Shown here: positions 34,393 through 44,644 of the stretch, in pieces
Layout: every line of letters starts with the position of its first letter
Numbering within the stretch: position 1 is the stretch's first letter
Assembly: GCA_003956705.1 (NCBI GenBank)
Contig: QZCP01000064.1
Coordinates: forward strand, 1-64,000
Length of the DNA stretch: 64,000 nucleotides
Source: Brevipalpus yothersi
Lineage: Eukaryota; Arthropoda; Arachnida; Trombidiformes; Tenuipalpidae
Reading direction: 5' to 3'
The notes under the pieces: model-generated
What the model was told of the DNA's origin: nothing
Seen by the model: the letters and a program-made list of their open reading frames with translations, nothing else
Databases searched by the model: none
Made by a program: the position numbers and the translations under genes

Positions 34393-34680
34393 ATGTTCTC
34401 CTCTATTTTGTCGATCTTTTTTACATTTCTTATCCTTTTCTATATCGCTTTGATTGACTGTTATCCCACTGGACCTCCAGTGGAAGCTTGTGCGGACCTC
34501 AAACCTGGACACTTGGGAATAAATGAATTCCAAGATTCAAAGAATCCATGTTCAGTTGAATATGAGAAACTGGGAAATGGAACTTATCGCTTCACTCTCA
34601 AATCTGCAGGATTCAGGGGATTTGCAAGGGGAGATAAACAGCCATTAAAATTATTTGAACAAGTATACAGAAGACCATGA
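34393..34680 (+). CDS. reeler-domain secreted protein (95 aa, short)
   Basis: A signal peptide (about residues 1-22, rich in Phe/Leu/Ile) is followed by CYPTGPPVEACADLKPGH, which matches the conserved start of reeler domains (Tyr-Pro-x-Gly-x-Pro, Cys, Pro-Gly-His). Further on are a Asn-Pro-Cys stretch and FRGFARG, corresponding to the conserved FxGF segment. Arthropod reeler-domain defence proteins of the Hdd11 type share this layout but are longer (about 140-170 residues). The frame stops early; a GT at 34664 (CAA/GTATAC) could be a donor to a further exon that I could not place. The likely role is in the extracellular space or haemolymph. Confidence 0.55.
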   Translation: MFSSILSIFFTFLILFYIALIDCYPTGPPVEACADLKPGHLGINEFQDSKNPCSVEYEKLGNGTYRFTLKSAGFRGFARGDKQPLKLFEQVYRRP

Positions 34681-35266
34681 ACAATGTTCCCACACTTGGA
34701 CAGAAATTTTCGGTGCCAGGAGATTCAACACAAATATACACACATCGCTGATCCAGCATTCATATTAAAGTTGTGGTTGGATTAAAGTCATTGCTTGTCT
34801 CCAAACCTCCGTGAATCGTCAACACAGTGAAAAAGTTTATTAAACACCTCATGGAAAGCAGTCATCTTGAAATTCGATCTCCACCATCTTTCCATGTAGA
34901 ATTTCAACTCAAAAAAGTAGCTAATCTATGATGATGGCTTGACTTCCGAATCTGAATATCCGATGACTAAGAAAAGAACACTAATTTCAAGTGATTCTCA
35001 AAAATTAGGGCTTCTGAGCACAGTGGAGGGATCTACATCAATACTTTCTTGCATGTAAGTTCGTTAAAGTTGTTCGATATACCAAGTTTCTATTAGAACA
35101 TAGCCTATAAACTTTGATGAACGTTAATCATACAAAAACATTTTCGTTATGAGCTACTAATATTCAGCTTATGATGATTTTATTCCGAAAATGAAACAAT
35201 CATGGCACCTCTTCTTGATTCCTGTAATCAGCTCTGACTAGACGCGAAAAAAGTTCGAATACTATT

Positions 35267-35686
35267 TCACGGCGACCAGTTATCAAGTTCGTCATGAATG
35301 AACATGAGATCTCGGCCGATAGTCTTCTTATTCTCTGGAACGGCCTCAATCTTTCGCTTTAGTTCTTCAGCTTTTTTAGCAAATCCTTCCCAACTTTTTT
35401 TCGACTTTTCGATGGTAAACTTTTCCGATTTGGACGAGGAGGCACTTTTTTCTTGCATGGAGTAGAACTACGAGTCTGTAAATAGTAAGAAGAGAAAATA
35501 CACTCATCAATATACGACATTCTGATAATTGTAGTGAATTGAAAAAGTTTGTCCACACATATGACTCAAAGAGAAAGTCCGATAAAGTTTGTACATGAGG
35601 CCAAAGTTATCACTTACTTTGCGTGCAGAAAAAAGGTTATCATTGAGAAAACTAGGCACAGGTCGAAACGAGTTTTGATCAACCAT
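35267..35686 (-). CDS. small charged protein (about 89 aa), unrecognised
   Basis: Exon 1 (35686-35618) encodes MVDQNSFRPVPSFLNDNLFS... and ends at a strong donor AAA/GTAAGTG. With the acceptor CGTAG at 35469-35468, exon 2 (35467-35267) continues in phase into a Lys/Ser/Glu-rich helical segment (EKSKKSWEGFAKKAEELKRK) and ends DELDNWSP. An alternative acceptor at 35477-35476 (TTTACAG) gives a different, basic 38-residue ending that stops at 35359. It has no signal peptide or membrane segment, so a nuclear or cytoplasmic protein is likely. The EKSKxxWxxF stretch is faintly like the BCNT/CFDP1 region, too weakly for a call. Confidence 0.4.
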
Positions 35687-36008
35687 ATCTCATACTCAAG
35701 TATTTCTGGTTGACACGGTCACTATTATTATTATCACCACCCACAACAGGATCTTAATCAGATGAACAATCGAATATGATTGAGTTCATCAGTTCTTATT
35801 CATCATCACAAACAAAGCCAAAACTTTAAGCAATGCCATTTGTTCTGTTTTCGTGAAAACTTCTCAAGACATGAACAGGTGACGCCACAATGCACATTTA
35901 CTAATGGAGCGAGATCTATTGGACATAAAAGACACCATTCACTCAATCGTTCAAGAAAAAGTTTCCTGAGATTTACAATTTTACAAATTGTAACAATCAA
36001 GTGATCCT

Positions 36009-36155
36009 ATGGTTGATCGATTAGTTCAGATTGGGAATAAGGAAGTAATTGAGAATTTGGAAAGACTTTCAGATTCGATAAGGTATACACGTTTAGAGCA
36101 ACTTTTATCTGATTTAATTTACACTTCAAGTTCAATGAAAAGTTATCTTTTATAA
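36009..36155 (+). CDS. possible short ORF or terminal exon (48 aa)
   Basis: MVDRLVQIGNKEVIENLERL... runs to a TAA at 36153 with coding-like composition. It converges with the 3' end of the helicase gene (36206). It may be the last exon of a rightward gene, but no upstream exon is identified. Confidence 0.2.
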   Translation: MVDRLVQIGNKEVIENLERLSDSIRYTRLEQLLSDLIYTSSSMKSYLL

Positions 36156-36205
36156 CGAAAGAATCAGGTAATGAGATGTTTCAATTTAATGATCATCTAT
36201 ATGGG

Positions 36206-38472
36206 TCACTTTGATTTTCTACCAGACTTTTGACGTCTTCTCCACTCCATAAACTTTCTCTTTTTATCTTTCTTCATCCTTTCTTTCAATAAATCAGCTT
36301 TGCTTTTCAATTCGGGTTTATCAGCTCTTCGGTCTTTTTTACTTCTTCTACTGAGCTTTTCGATGGCTTCATCTCTTCGTTGAGTTTCTTCAGGATCACG
36401 GTCATCCTCCTCATCAGCTTCACGAATTTTATTGCCTTCCTGCCATTTCTTATAAAGATCAGATTTATAAGATGCTGATATCCACACTCCACTTTCTGTT
36501 TTGATCTTTTTCTTTTTGTGATCACTACTATCCTTTCCAACGAATTTTTTCTTCTTTCGGTCCCTAAGGAAAAATGAGAAATTAGATCATGAATCTTGGA
36601 TGATGAATGATGCAAATGGAAATTTACCATTTCAAACCATTTTTTGACTTCATCATTGTTTCTCGATCATCACCTCCCACATCGAACACTGCATCATCGA
36701 GAGGGTTTGAAAATCCTTTCTCGATCTCTAATCCTTTCTCAGAAAAGTGTTCATCAGAACGATAAGGTAAATAAAAATTGTCATCCTTGTACTCTTCCCC
36801 TTTCAATTGCTCCTCTCTAATCTTGTCACTCTTGTTCTTGGTTTTTTCTACAAGTTTATCATGCTGTTTCCGTTTTGTTTTCATTATACTGAAAAACTCT
36901 TTCTTATTAGGACCTATTTCAAATATGGTTGATTTTGGTTTATATCCTTTCAAAGAAGACAGAAAATCAGTTCTTCTCGCCTCCTCCTCTTCAGGCTGAT
37001 AACTTTTGAAAATCGGATGAATGGCGATGTCTTGTTGACTGATTTCTTTGGCTTTGCCAATCGAATCAGAAGAAGGCATACTTCGAGTTTTGATGTATTG
37101 TTTTGTGGCATTCTCGCAAACTTTCTTTAGACCTTCTAAATCTGAATATGATTCGTGCCATTTATTAAGAGCATCACATTCGATATCAATCAATGTTTGA
37201 GGCACTTTTCCTAAGATTCCATCTTCATGTGGCATATCTCTTTTAGCAAGTTTGAGAGGTTGTCCAAGAAAAAGATGCAACTCATGAAGGTATGGAAGTT
37301 CATCAGCAGAGACTAGGGAATAGGCTGTACCACTGCGACCTGCTCGGGCAACACGACCAACACGATGAACATAAAGTTTCGGCTTTGATGGAAAATTGTA
37401 GTTTATCACATTGTCTAGAAAAGGGATGTCTATACCACGAGCAGCAACATCAGTAACGATCATGGTTCTTATTTTCTTCCTTCTGAATTGTTCGATATTA
37501 CTACGACGAGCTTCTTGATCCAAAGCACTATACACATGAGTACAAACAATACCGGCTTTTTCGATTATGGTTTGCAGATATTCAACATGATGACGAGTAG
37601 CAGCGAAGATGAGTGTCATTTCATCTTTTTTGGTAACTTCTTTCAGAAGATATAATAATATTGAAAGTTTGTCAGATTCTCGACACGAGAGAAAACAAGA
37701 TGTCAGATTTTCGGATAACTTCGATTCAACATCCAAACGAATCAACACAGGATCGCTTGATCCAGTTTTTAGAAAGTTGACAACTGATTGTGGTAATGTA
37801 GCAGAGAAGAGGAGAGTTTGCCGATGTTCTGGTAGGCGACGAATAATTTCAGTTATCTGTTCTTCAAAACCCATTTCAAAAAGTCTATCACATTCATCCA
37901 TCACTAAATGCTTGACTTCAGGTAATTTCACATCCATCTCAACCAAAACATGAAGAAGACGACCAGGAGTAGCTATTATAACATCAGGATTTGTATGCAT
38001 GGCAGTAAAATGTTTCCCCAAAGCATCACCACCAAGTAAACAAACAACTTTCAAACCAATTTCACGATTCAAATCTTTGAAAAATCTATGTGTTTGCATG
38101 GCTAATTCACGAGTTGGCGATAGAATGACAGCTTTACATCCACTTTTGCCTAGAAAGAAAAGGACTTAAATGAGATTTCCCAATTAAAAGCAAATGAGAT
38201 CTACCTTTTTCATGGAACATCCTCTCCATAATTGGAACAAGAAATGCCAGAGTCTTTCCGCTGCCGGTCCGAGACATTCCAATCACATCTTTACCATCCA
38301 ATATGAGAGGAATTGTTTTCCTCTGAATCGGTGTTGGATTTTTGTAATTTTTACGACTCAAGGCATTGAGAATTGGTTTACTTAAAGGAAAACTTGAGAA
38401 TCCAGATCCTTTACTACTTTTTTTCTTCATCAAACTGAACACTTTCTCATCATCTCCTTCACTTTCGGACAT
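36206..38472 (-). CDS. DDX54: DEAD-box ATP-dependent RNA helicase, DDX54/Dbp10 family
   Basis: Three exons (38472-38205, 38149-36628, 36563-36206) are separated by 55 and 64 bp introns with GT/AG borders. Joined in phase they give 715 residues. The Q motif is near residues 27-50, motif I (RTGSGKT) at 68-74, PTRELA at 101-106, TPGR just before residue 155, motif II at 174-177, SAT about 205-207, RGIDIP about 327-332 and HRVGRVARAGR at 351-361. The C-terminal third has the DBP10CT-type region (SDLYKKWQEG) and a Lys/Arg-rich tail with PELKSKADLLKER, as in Dbp10/DDX54. The family acts in nucleolar 60S ribosome assembly. Motif II reads DECD rather than DEAD. The human protein is longer (about 880 residues). 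This is the clearest host gene in the window. Confidence 0.93.
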
Positions 38473-38874
38473 GATTAATGTTGACTCAATTTGATTTCAA
38501 ATTGATCACATGAATGAGAGAAGAGATAATTCTACCAAAAGAATCGATAAAATCTCTTAGAAAACAGATAACCTAATAAACACTATAGTTTGTCACAATT
38601 TGAAAAAATTAAAATGCCGATCACCGAACATGTAAACACACCATCAAAACACGTGGCTTACCAGACTCGCGCATCTCAACGTGCTTACAGCATTAGCCGC
38701 CAAAAGTGATTATCGTAATTCACTTACTTTTTACTAAAAAGTTTTTAGTGAACTTCACTAACGAGAATTATTGTGGTATGAATGAGTCCCAAGATCAGCC
38801 ATCTGAACGGTTGATTGTGCCTCTTAATCTTGTTATTGAATAATAGGTGTTTTAGCAGTAAAATCGAAAAAATC

Positions 38875-38974
38875 TATTTCTGATCAATCAGAGAAGGAAG
38901 ATGATCAAGCATTTCAAGTGGTGATTTAACACCGGCAACCGATACAAGAGTCAATAGGGAGAGTGCTACAAATA
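38875..38974 (-). other. possible terminal exon of a small secreted peptide
   Basis: After a strong acceptor (TTTTTGTTTTCAG), a phase-1 frame encodes FVALSLLTLVSVAGVKS and about 16 further residues, then TAG. It looks like the second half of a signal peptide plus a short mature chain. The first exon with the start codon was not found. Confidence 0.25.
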
Positions 38975-39561
38975 CTGAAAACAAAAATACTTGGATAACT
39001 AATTTTCTTGGAATCAATCTGGTAGCTCAAAGTGAATTCATTGACCCTGAGTGATCCTGAAGTGACGGGAAATCAGATCATTGGTGATTTACATGTATAT
39101 CCATGCCCATGAAAATAAATCTCAAATTGTAAACATGGTCAAGCACAGTGTAGTTATGCTGGGAAAAATCCTCTCATAATCAGTGACACATTATCCTCTC
39201 CTATCTCTTCTCTTGTTTCAGTCACGTCATTTCAGCAATTCAAAGAAAGTGAGGCTCGCTGAATCACCCCCCTAGTAGTGGTAGTGTGCTGAGGATTCAT
39301 CTCATATGAATAATTGAAGGACAGTTCATGTCCGACTAAGAATGCTTCTGGAAACGAGTGTGATGTAAAATCTACATATAAATTAGTCAAACGCATGATT
39401 GTGTTCTTTGCTACCCAAGTGGAGAGCCTTCAACTATTATTTCAACGCTATTTGAAAGATCCAGAGAACGGACGAATTTAGTCAAAAATTTCAATCACTG
39501 TCTTACATAAGTCATGAATTAGTCTCACTTCTCCTTGAGCTTCTTTCAGATAATTTGATCA

Positions 39562-40422
39562 TCATATCATAAAACTATTTTTAGAGTGCTTTGGCACAAT
39601 TTCCATCCAAGTTTTGCAATATCCTTCAGTGAACCACCAATCACCTAGACTTTTAGTTTCATGTTGACATTTATAGTTGGGATCAGATAATTTATCACAC
39701 ATTCTGCACCATGGATCACCCCCACAATCATTTGAACCCTGAAATTTGGGGTCAGACTTCCATGTAAAGTAGGAATTATATCTCTTTTCATTATGCGAAA
39801 GATGCGTCAGGAATAGAGCTAAACTTTTCGGTGAATCAAAATCAGCCACATCTATGTAAGAATTTGGTGGTAAATCTCGTGAGTAATTAGCACCACCCAT
39901 AACCACAGGAACGATATCATTTCCCAGTTTCTCTACAACTTTTTCCGTAAAATAGTCTTTACAAATCGAATTTTCGAATGCTAAGTAAAAGAGATAATTC
40001 TCGTTGATAAACTTTTTACAAGGAATCACCATGTTATTACACTCTTTGAAACAAAGACTATATTTATCTACTGGAATGTATTTTTCAAGTTGTTCGACGT
40101 ATTTCTCTCGACGACTATATGCATCACAATTACTAACCAGCCAAGCTACCGGTCGCTTGTTTTCGATAGATACATGATGTGGAGTGTAGTTGGAGGGTAT
40201 CATGTTATACTTGCATCCATAGAGTATTGAAAAATCTGAATCTTGTCTGTAAGTAGCTGAGCAATCAAAATATTGAGCGAATCTCCAGAAAAAAAAGTTA
40301 CGTCGAGTGTATGATGGCGATTTTATCAGAAAAAACACCCATTTTTGATTCTTGTATTTTAACGGCAAATCATGAGCCCCTACGTCTCTCCAATGGAATA
40401 GGCCTGTACTCGCATGAGGCAA
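39562..40422 (-). CDS. alpha-1,3-fucosyltransferase (GT10), lacking N-terminal exon(s)
   Basis: The exon opens directly after a splice acceptor (ATCTTAG at 40424-40423); its first codon is TTG, so it is not a true start. About 286 residues follow. The GT10 signature LAFENSICKDYFTEKV is at about 147-162, followed by VPVVMGG and PPNSYIDVADFDSPKSL, which bind GDP-fucose in the family. A Cys-rich C-terminus (CRMC...C...C) is typical of insect and mite core FucTs. The enzyme transfers fucose from GDP-fucose to glycans in the Golgi. The cytoplasmic/TM/stem region should be upstream, but 40425-40853 shows no fitting exon and a Tc1-like transposon begins at 40854. The gene may be split by it or incomplete. 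Confidence 0.85.
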   Translation of the reverse strand: MPHASTGLFHWRDVGAHDLPLKYKNQKWVFFLIKSPSYTRRNFFFWRFAQYFDCSATYRQDSDFSILYGCKYNMIPSNYTPHHVSIENKRPVAWLVSNCDAYSRREKYVEQLEKYIPVDKYSLCFKECNNMVIPCKKFINENYLFYLAFENSICKDYFTEKVVEKLGNDIVPVVMGGANYSRDLPPNSYIDVADFDSPKSLALFLTHLSHNEKRYNSYFTWKSDPKFQGSNDCGGDPWCRMCDKLSDPNYKCQHETKSLGDWWFTEGYCKTWMEIVPKHSKNSFMI

Positions 40423-40853
40423 CTAAGATCGATCGTATGTGATGAGACAAGAACATACACTCCTATTACCGATCAAGTTTCGCTCCCGAATCGACCATGA
40501 TTCATTTGAGAGAATATTGAGCGAACATACGTCATGAGTTTTGCTAATAGCTACCCGTGTTATTCACACAATGAATGAAGAAAGCTTCCTCTAGATCCTT
40601 GGATCTGACGGACCATAGATAAGGAAAGGAAGAAAAGATGAAATGTGATGAAAATCGATTGAAAAGAAGTTCACAAAATTCACTTTATTTGAAGTTGATC
40701 TGTTTTCTCAATTAAACTCTGAATGTGTCGCAGGAAATGCATTCCATGGCTACTATTTTCTAGATAGATATGCGCACAATGTAGAGAAAGCAATTGGCTT
40801 TATGAAGCTCCCAGTTATATTCACAAACAATTAGTGATTCATTTGCTATGATA

Positions 40854-40921
40854 CAGCTTTTTTCTAAATGATTGTCACAAACAAACTCCCGATTTCGATA
40901 AGAACTATCATGAGCTCACTC
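40854..40921 (+). repeat. left TIR of the Tc1-like element
   Basis: 68 bp, inverse of 42933-43000, with an inner edge at ATGAGCTCACTC. Confidence 0.9.
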
Positions 40922-41174
40922 AAAACTGGTCAGACAATAGATATGGAACACATGGATTGATAAAATACTAGAAAAGCATGTCTTAATTCAATACTAGTCA
41001 AGTTTGGGTAAATCCGGTAATGTTTTTCTCTGTTTGACCAATTTTTTTGATTTTTGTGATCTATTTTCTGAACCTTTTTGGAACGCCAGTCAAAGTAAGT
41101 GTGATACATGATTTGCATCTAGATTCAGTGTATGTGTATCTGTGTCTGTATGAGTGTGTGATTATTAGTGGAAT

Positions 41175-41233
<59 letters not shown>
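41175..41233 (+). repeat. (GA)n microsatellite
   Basis: GAGA repeats with two AAAG interruptions lie between the left TIR and the transposase. Reading frames across it are artefacts of the repeat. Confidence 0.95.
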
Positions 41234-41276
41234 AGCATTCATTTTCAATACTCAATTCTTCTTCATCATTGATCAG

Positions 41277-42876
41277 ATGTTTCCAATCGACATGAAAACG
41301 AAAATTCAAATTCTTCTCCTCAATATTTCTGGTTTCACCCAGGATGAAACCGCAGATGCTCTCAGTATAAGCCGAAGAAGTGTAATCAGATGGATGAAAA
41401 GGTAGTTGTCGAATTTTTCTCGAATTTTTCTCGAATTTTTGTGGAATTTTTGTGGAATTTTTGTGGAATTTTTTCTGACAGATTTTTGATTTTTTTNNNN
41501 NNNNNNNNNNNNNNNNNNNNNNNNNNNNNNNNNNNNNNNNNNNNNNNNNNNNNNNNNNNNNNNNNNNNNNNNNNNNNNNNNNNNNNNNNNNNNNNNNNNN
41601 NNNNNNNNNNNNNNNNNNNNNNNNNNNNNNNNNNNNNNNNNNNNNNNNNNNNNNNNNNNNNNNNNNNNNNNNNNNNNNNNNNNNNNNNNNNNNNNNNNNN
41701 NNNNNNNNNNNNNNNNNNNNNNNNNNNNNNNNNNNNNNNNNNNNNNNNNNNNNNNNNNNNNNNNNNNNNNNNNNNNNNNNNNNNNNNNNNNNNNNNNNNN
41801 NNNNNNNNNNNNNNNNNNNNNNNNNNNNNNNNNNNNNNNNNNNNNNNNNNNNNNNNNNNNNNNNNNNNNNNNNNNNNNNNNNNNNNNNNNNNNNNNNNNN
41901 NNNNNNNNNNNNNNNNNNNNNNNNNNNNNNNNNNNNNNNNNNNNNNNNNNNNNNNNNNNNNNNNNNNNNNNNNNNNNNNNNNNNNNNNNNNNNNAGATGG
42001 CATGAGTTAGGCTCTATCGAAACAAATTATGAAAATTGTGGAAGGAGGAGAGAAACTGATACTGAAGAGGATTTGAAAATACTTCTCATGGCCATCGAAG
42101 ATCCAGAATTGACAATTAAAGACATTTCAAATGCTCTCGAAATTGGATACTCGACGACCAGAAGGCGTTTAATGGAGGGAGGTCTTCGATCACATATTGC
42201 AGCCAAAAAAACTTTCTTGACAGAGCAAAGAAAACTGAACAGGATGAATTATTGTAGGAATAGGCTGAATTTTTCATCCTGGAATCGAGTAGTCTTTGTT
42301 GATGAAAGTCATTTTTGCACCTCAAAGTTGGGACCAAAAAGGGTTTTGAGGCCTAGAGGATTCCGTTTTGATGATCGATTCGTGAATTTTGTTGAATTTG
42401 CAGGTCGTAGATCTGTCTCCGTTTTCGGTATGCTAACAGCATATGGACTTGGTCCACTCATGAGAATTGATGGTAGAATGAATGCCGAGCAGTATTGCGA
42501 AATTCTGGGATCTTGTCTTCCATGCCTGAGATTAAGATTTCCTCATGATGATTTCTATTTTGTTCATGATAACTGTCCTATCCACACAGCCAGAGTAACA
42601 ACTGAGTGGATGTTCCTGAATTTTGGCTGTGAAGTTTTGGATCATCCACCATATTCACCAGATCTAAACCCAATTGAAAATGTTTGGGCAATAATTAAAT
42701 ATGAACTTGGTAGGTTTTTTCCCAGAGCTCAAACCTCAGATGAACTATTCGATCAGATCGAGACAATCTGGTACCAAGTTGGTAGAGATTTTGGTCTGAT
42801 CAGTAACTTATATGAGTCTATGCAGAATCGTATTCAGATGTGCCTTGCTAATAATGGATCTCAAATTCCTTATTGA
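41277..42876 (+). CDS. Tc1-like transposase, DD35E spacing, intron-containing
   Basis: Exon 1 (41277-41401) encodes a helix-turn-helix (ISGFTQDETADALSISRRSV) and ends at donor AAAAG/GTAG. Exon 2 begins at 41997 after the gap with AG, in phase (giving R-W-H-E-L-G-S, the normal Tc1 continuation), and ends at 42876. About 334 residues result. The catalytic triad is D144 (FVDESHF), D233 (VHDNCPIH) and E269 (SPDLNPIENVW), with 35 residues between the last two instead of the usual 34. No stop or frameshift is visible in the sequenced part. The enzyme would excise and insert the element at TA. The intron is inferred from phase and splice signals; a repeat insertion that breaks the gene would look the same. 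Confidence 0.8.
41411..41994 (+). other. AATTTTT-type minisatellite and 498-N assembly gap
   Basis: Units of CTCGAATTTTT and GTGGAATTTTT repeat from 41411 to about 41475. The sequence then enters 498 N (41497-41994). The tandem repeat probably caused the assembly failure, so the true gap length is unknown. Long frames through the N run are meaningless. Confidence 0.9.
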
Positions 42877-42932
42877 TGAATTAAATTGACTTTCCTATCA
42901 TGCTCATTGCTTATCTCTAGCTATCATGATTC

Positions 42933-43000
42933 GAGTGAGCTCATGATAGTTCTTATCGAAATCGGGAGTTTGTTTGTGACAATCATTTAGAAAAAAGCTG
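42933..43000 (-). repeat. right TIR of the Tc1-like element
   Basis: 68 bp, inverse of 40854-40921, followed by TA. Confidence 0.9.
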
Positions 43001-44182
43001 TAGAAAGGAGAAAATTCCTTCATCTTATTTGATATGGAAGGCTGGCTCCCTTGCCACTCCTGTATCGCGATTCCATACACTTTCATAAGATACTGTGAAC
43101 TTTTAAAATAATTATTCGAGACTTACAGTCAGATTGAATTGAAATTTTTTGAGCCGATATACATCCACAAAAGGACATGTCAGGAAATGGCCCATTCTTG
43201 ATTTTGAAAACTTTGATCGACCTCAGCTGAACTTTTGACGAGGGTTACGTTTATGAGGTCTAAAATTATGCCAGATGCACTGAAATCGAGATGGTGAAAA
43301 AAAATCTCATGAACTCTCGGCAAATATTTTTGTTGTCGTTCATTTATTTGTTTGATTATTTATTCAACTATTTATTTTCGATTGCTTCTCATGTATGATC
43401 CAATCATAATATACTCAATTCATTCTTTCAATAATACTCAATCTTCAACGAGAAATCATGTGCATAATTCATTCACTAACGCGATATAGAAAACATTACC
43501 GATGGATCAATGCTAGAGAAGCAATCGAGCTTGTTGAAATATGATCTCCGAATAGCCATCTTCATTGGAAATCATAGGCATGAGAAATCATTAACTAATT
43601 CAGCATGATTGGCTCTATAGATTCCATCAATGCATTGAAAAAATAGCATTCAACTAAGATTATCGCTTTTTGTTGCTAAAACTTGATGTAAACTATGCCA
43701 ATAATTCGTCCATGAATAATCCAATATGAAATCATGGATTCCGTGTGTTTATTTGCGAAAATCAGCGATTTTGAAAACTTTCTGTGATCAACTTTGAGCC
43801 TCAAAAACTCGGCGACCTTTCACCTAGGCATCTCAAACTTGGTATCATGGTGATCTGTAGATGATAATCCATCAGAATATATAATTTTTATCAAAATCGG
43901 ACATGGGCCAAAAAAGCCTCTTCTCCGGACATGTCCTTTGGATCCAACTGCAAGCATGCGACATTATCGCAATGAGCATACAGATGTACATGTCGGAACA
44001 AGATAGGAAAATCAAATAACTTTCTTACTATCTAGACTTTTGTCACTGCAATCGCCATCAGAAATCACAGATAATTTTGTCGTTCAATTGAAAACTTTGA
44101 CATTATTATGAGGTCACTCCCTCTACCACTGTGGATCCTCCACTGATTGCCATACTGATGACACTTTTCATTTTTTCCACCT
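43001..44182. other. region without recognised gene
   Basis: AT-rich sequence with no family-level coding signal and no clear repeats shared with the rest of the window. Confidence 0.35.
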
Positions 44183-44644
44183 TCATCGGCATGGAATTAT
44201 GATTTGGTACATAAGATTCACTGAGGATGAAACAGGCTGGTATTTGCTAGGTATGTTATAAAATTCTCGCATCACTAATCTTATCACTGCTATACCAGAA
44301 AGAAATTTCATCACAATTGAAAAAGTAGTACCAATAGTTTGCCCACCTATTCCAAACAGAAATCGAGTTACATGGCCAAAGTCGACACAGAAATCCAGAA
44401 CACATTCAAATTCACTGAATTCCTCCACAAAATCCTTGGTAAGACAGGTTAAAACATAATGGATTGCAAATTTGACTTCTTTACAGGCAAGAGCAATCGT
44501 GATCCGAGATGTTTTTGAGCGACGGTTTTTCAAGTTAGTGGAGAATATAGCTGTTTCTTCCTCTCTTGATTGGAGGAAATTTCCGGAGGAATCTAATATA
44601 ATAGAGCTCTGAAAATCATTCGCTCTGATAGATACGCTTACCAA
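44183..44644 (-). CDS. hypothetical protein fragment (about 150 aa)
   Basis: An open frame of about 150 codons has ordinary composition: a basic stretch (NLKNRRSKTSRITIALACKE), several Cys, and a hydrophobic Gly-rich segment (FLFGIGGQTIGTTFSIVMKF) that could be a membrane segment. The first codon is TTG, and a possible acceptor (ATCTATCAG) lies a few codons inside, so it is probably an internal or terminal exon. No family is recognised and no partner exon was found. Confidence 0.3.
   Translation of the reverse strand: MVSVSIRANDFQSSIILDSSGNFLQSREEETAIFSTNLKNRRSKTSRITIALACKEVKFAIHYVLTCLTKDFVEEFSEFECVLDFCVDFGHVTRFLFGIGGQTIGTTFSIVMKFLSGIAVIRLVMREFYNIPSKYQPVSSSVNLMYQIIIPCR

Larger units (their letters stand above)
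40854..43000 (+). mobile_element. Tc1-like transposon with perfect-looking 68 bp TIRs
   Basis: Left arm CAGCTTTTTTCTAAATGATT and right arm AATCATTTAGAAAAAAGCTG are inverses over 68 bp and are flanked by TA (40852-40853 and 43001-43002). The interior carries a GA microsatellite and a transposase split by the assembly gap. Near-identical arms and an open catalytic region indicate a recent insertion. It lies just upstream of the fucosyltransferase exon. Confidence 0.9.

Noticed and set aside
35806..36000. Cys-rich 64-codon frame on the minus strand
   Set aside because: No start context, splice partner or family; its complement is equally open, so coding is not supported.
41047..41309. Arg/Glu- and Leu/Ser-rich frames over the GA run (and the same at 63700-63992)
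   Set aside because: Microsatellite artefacts.
41386..42010. Frames of about 205 codons on both strands across the assembly gap
   Set aside because: They consist mainly of N and of the AATTTTT minisatellite, so no protein is supported.
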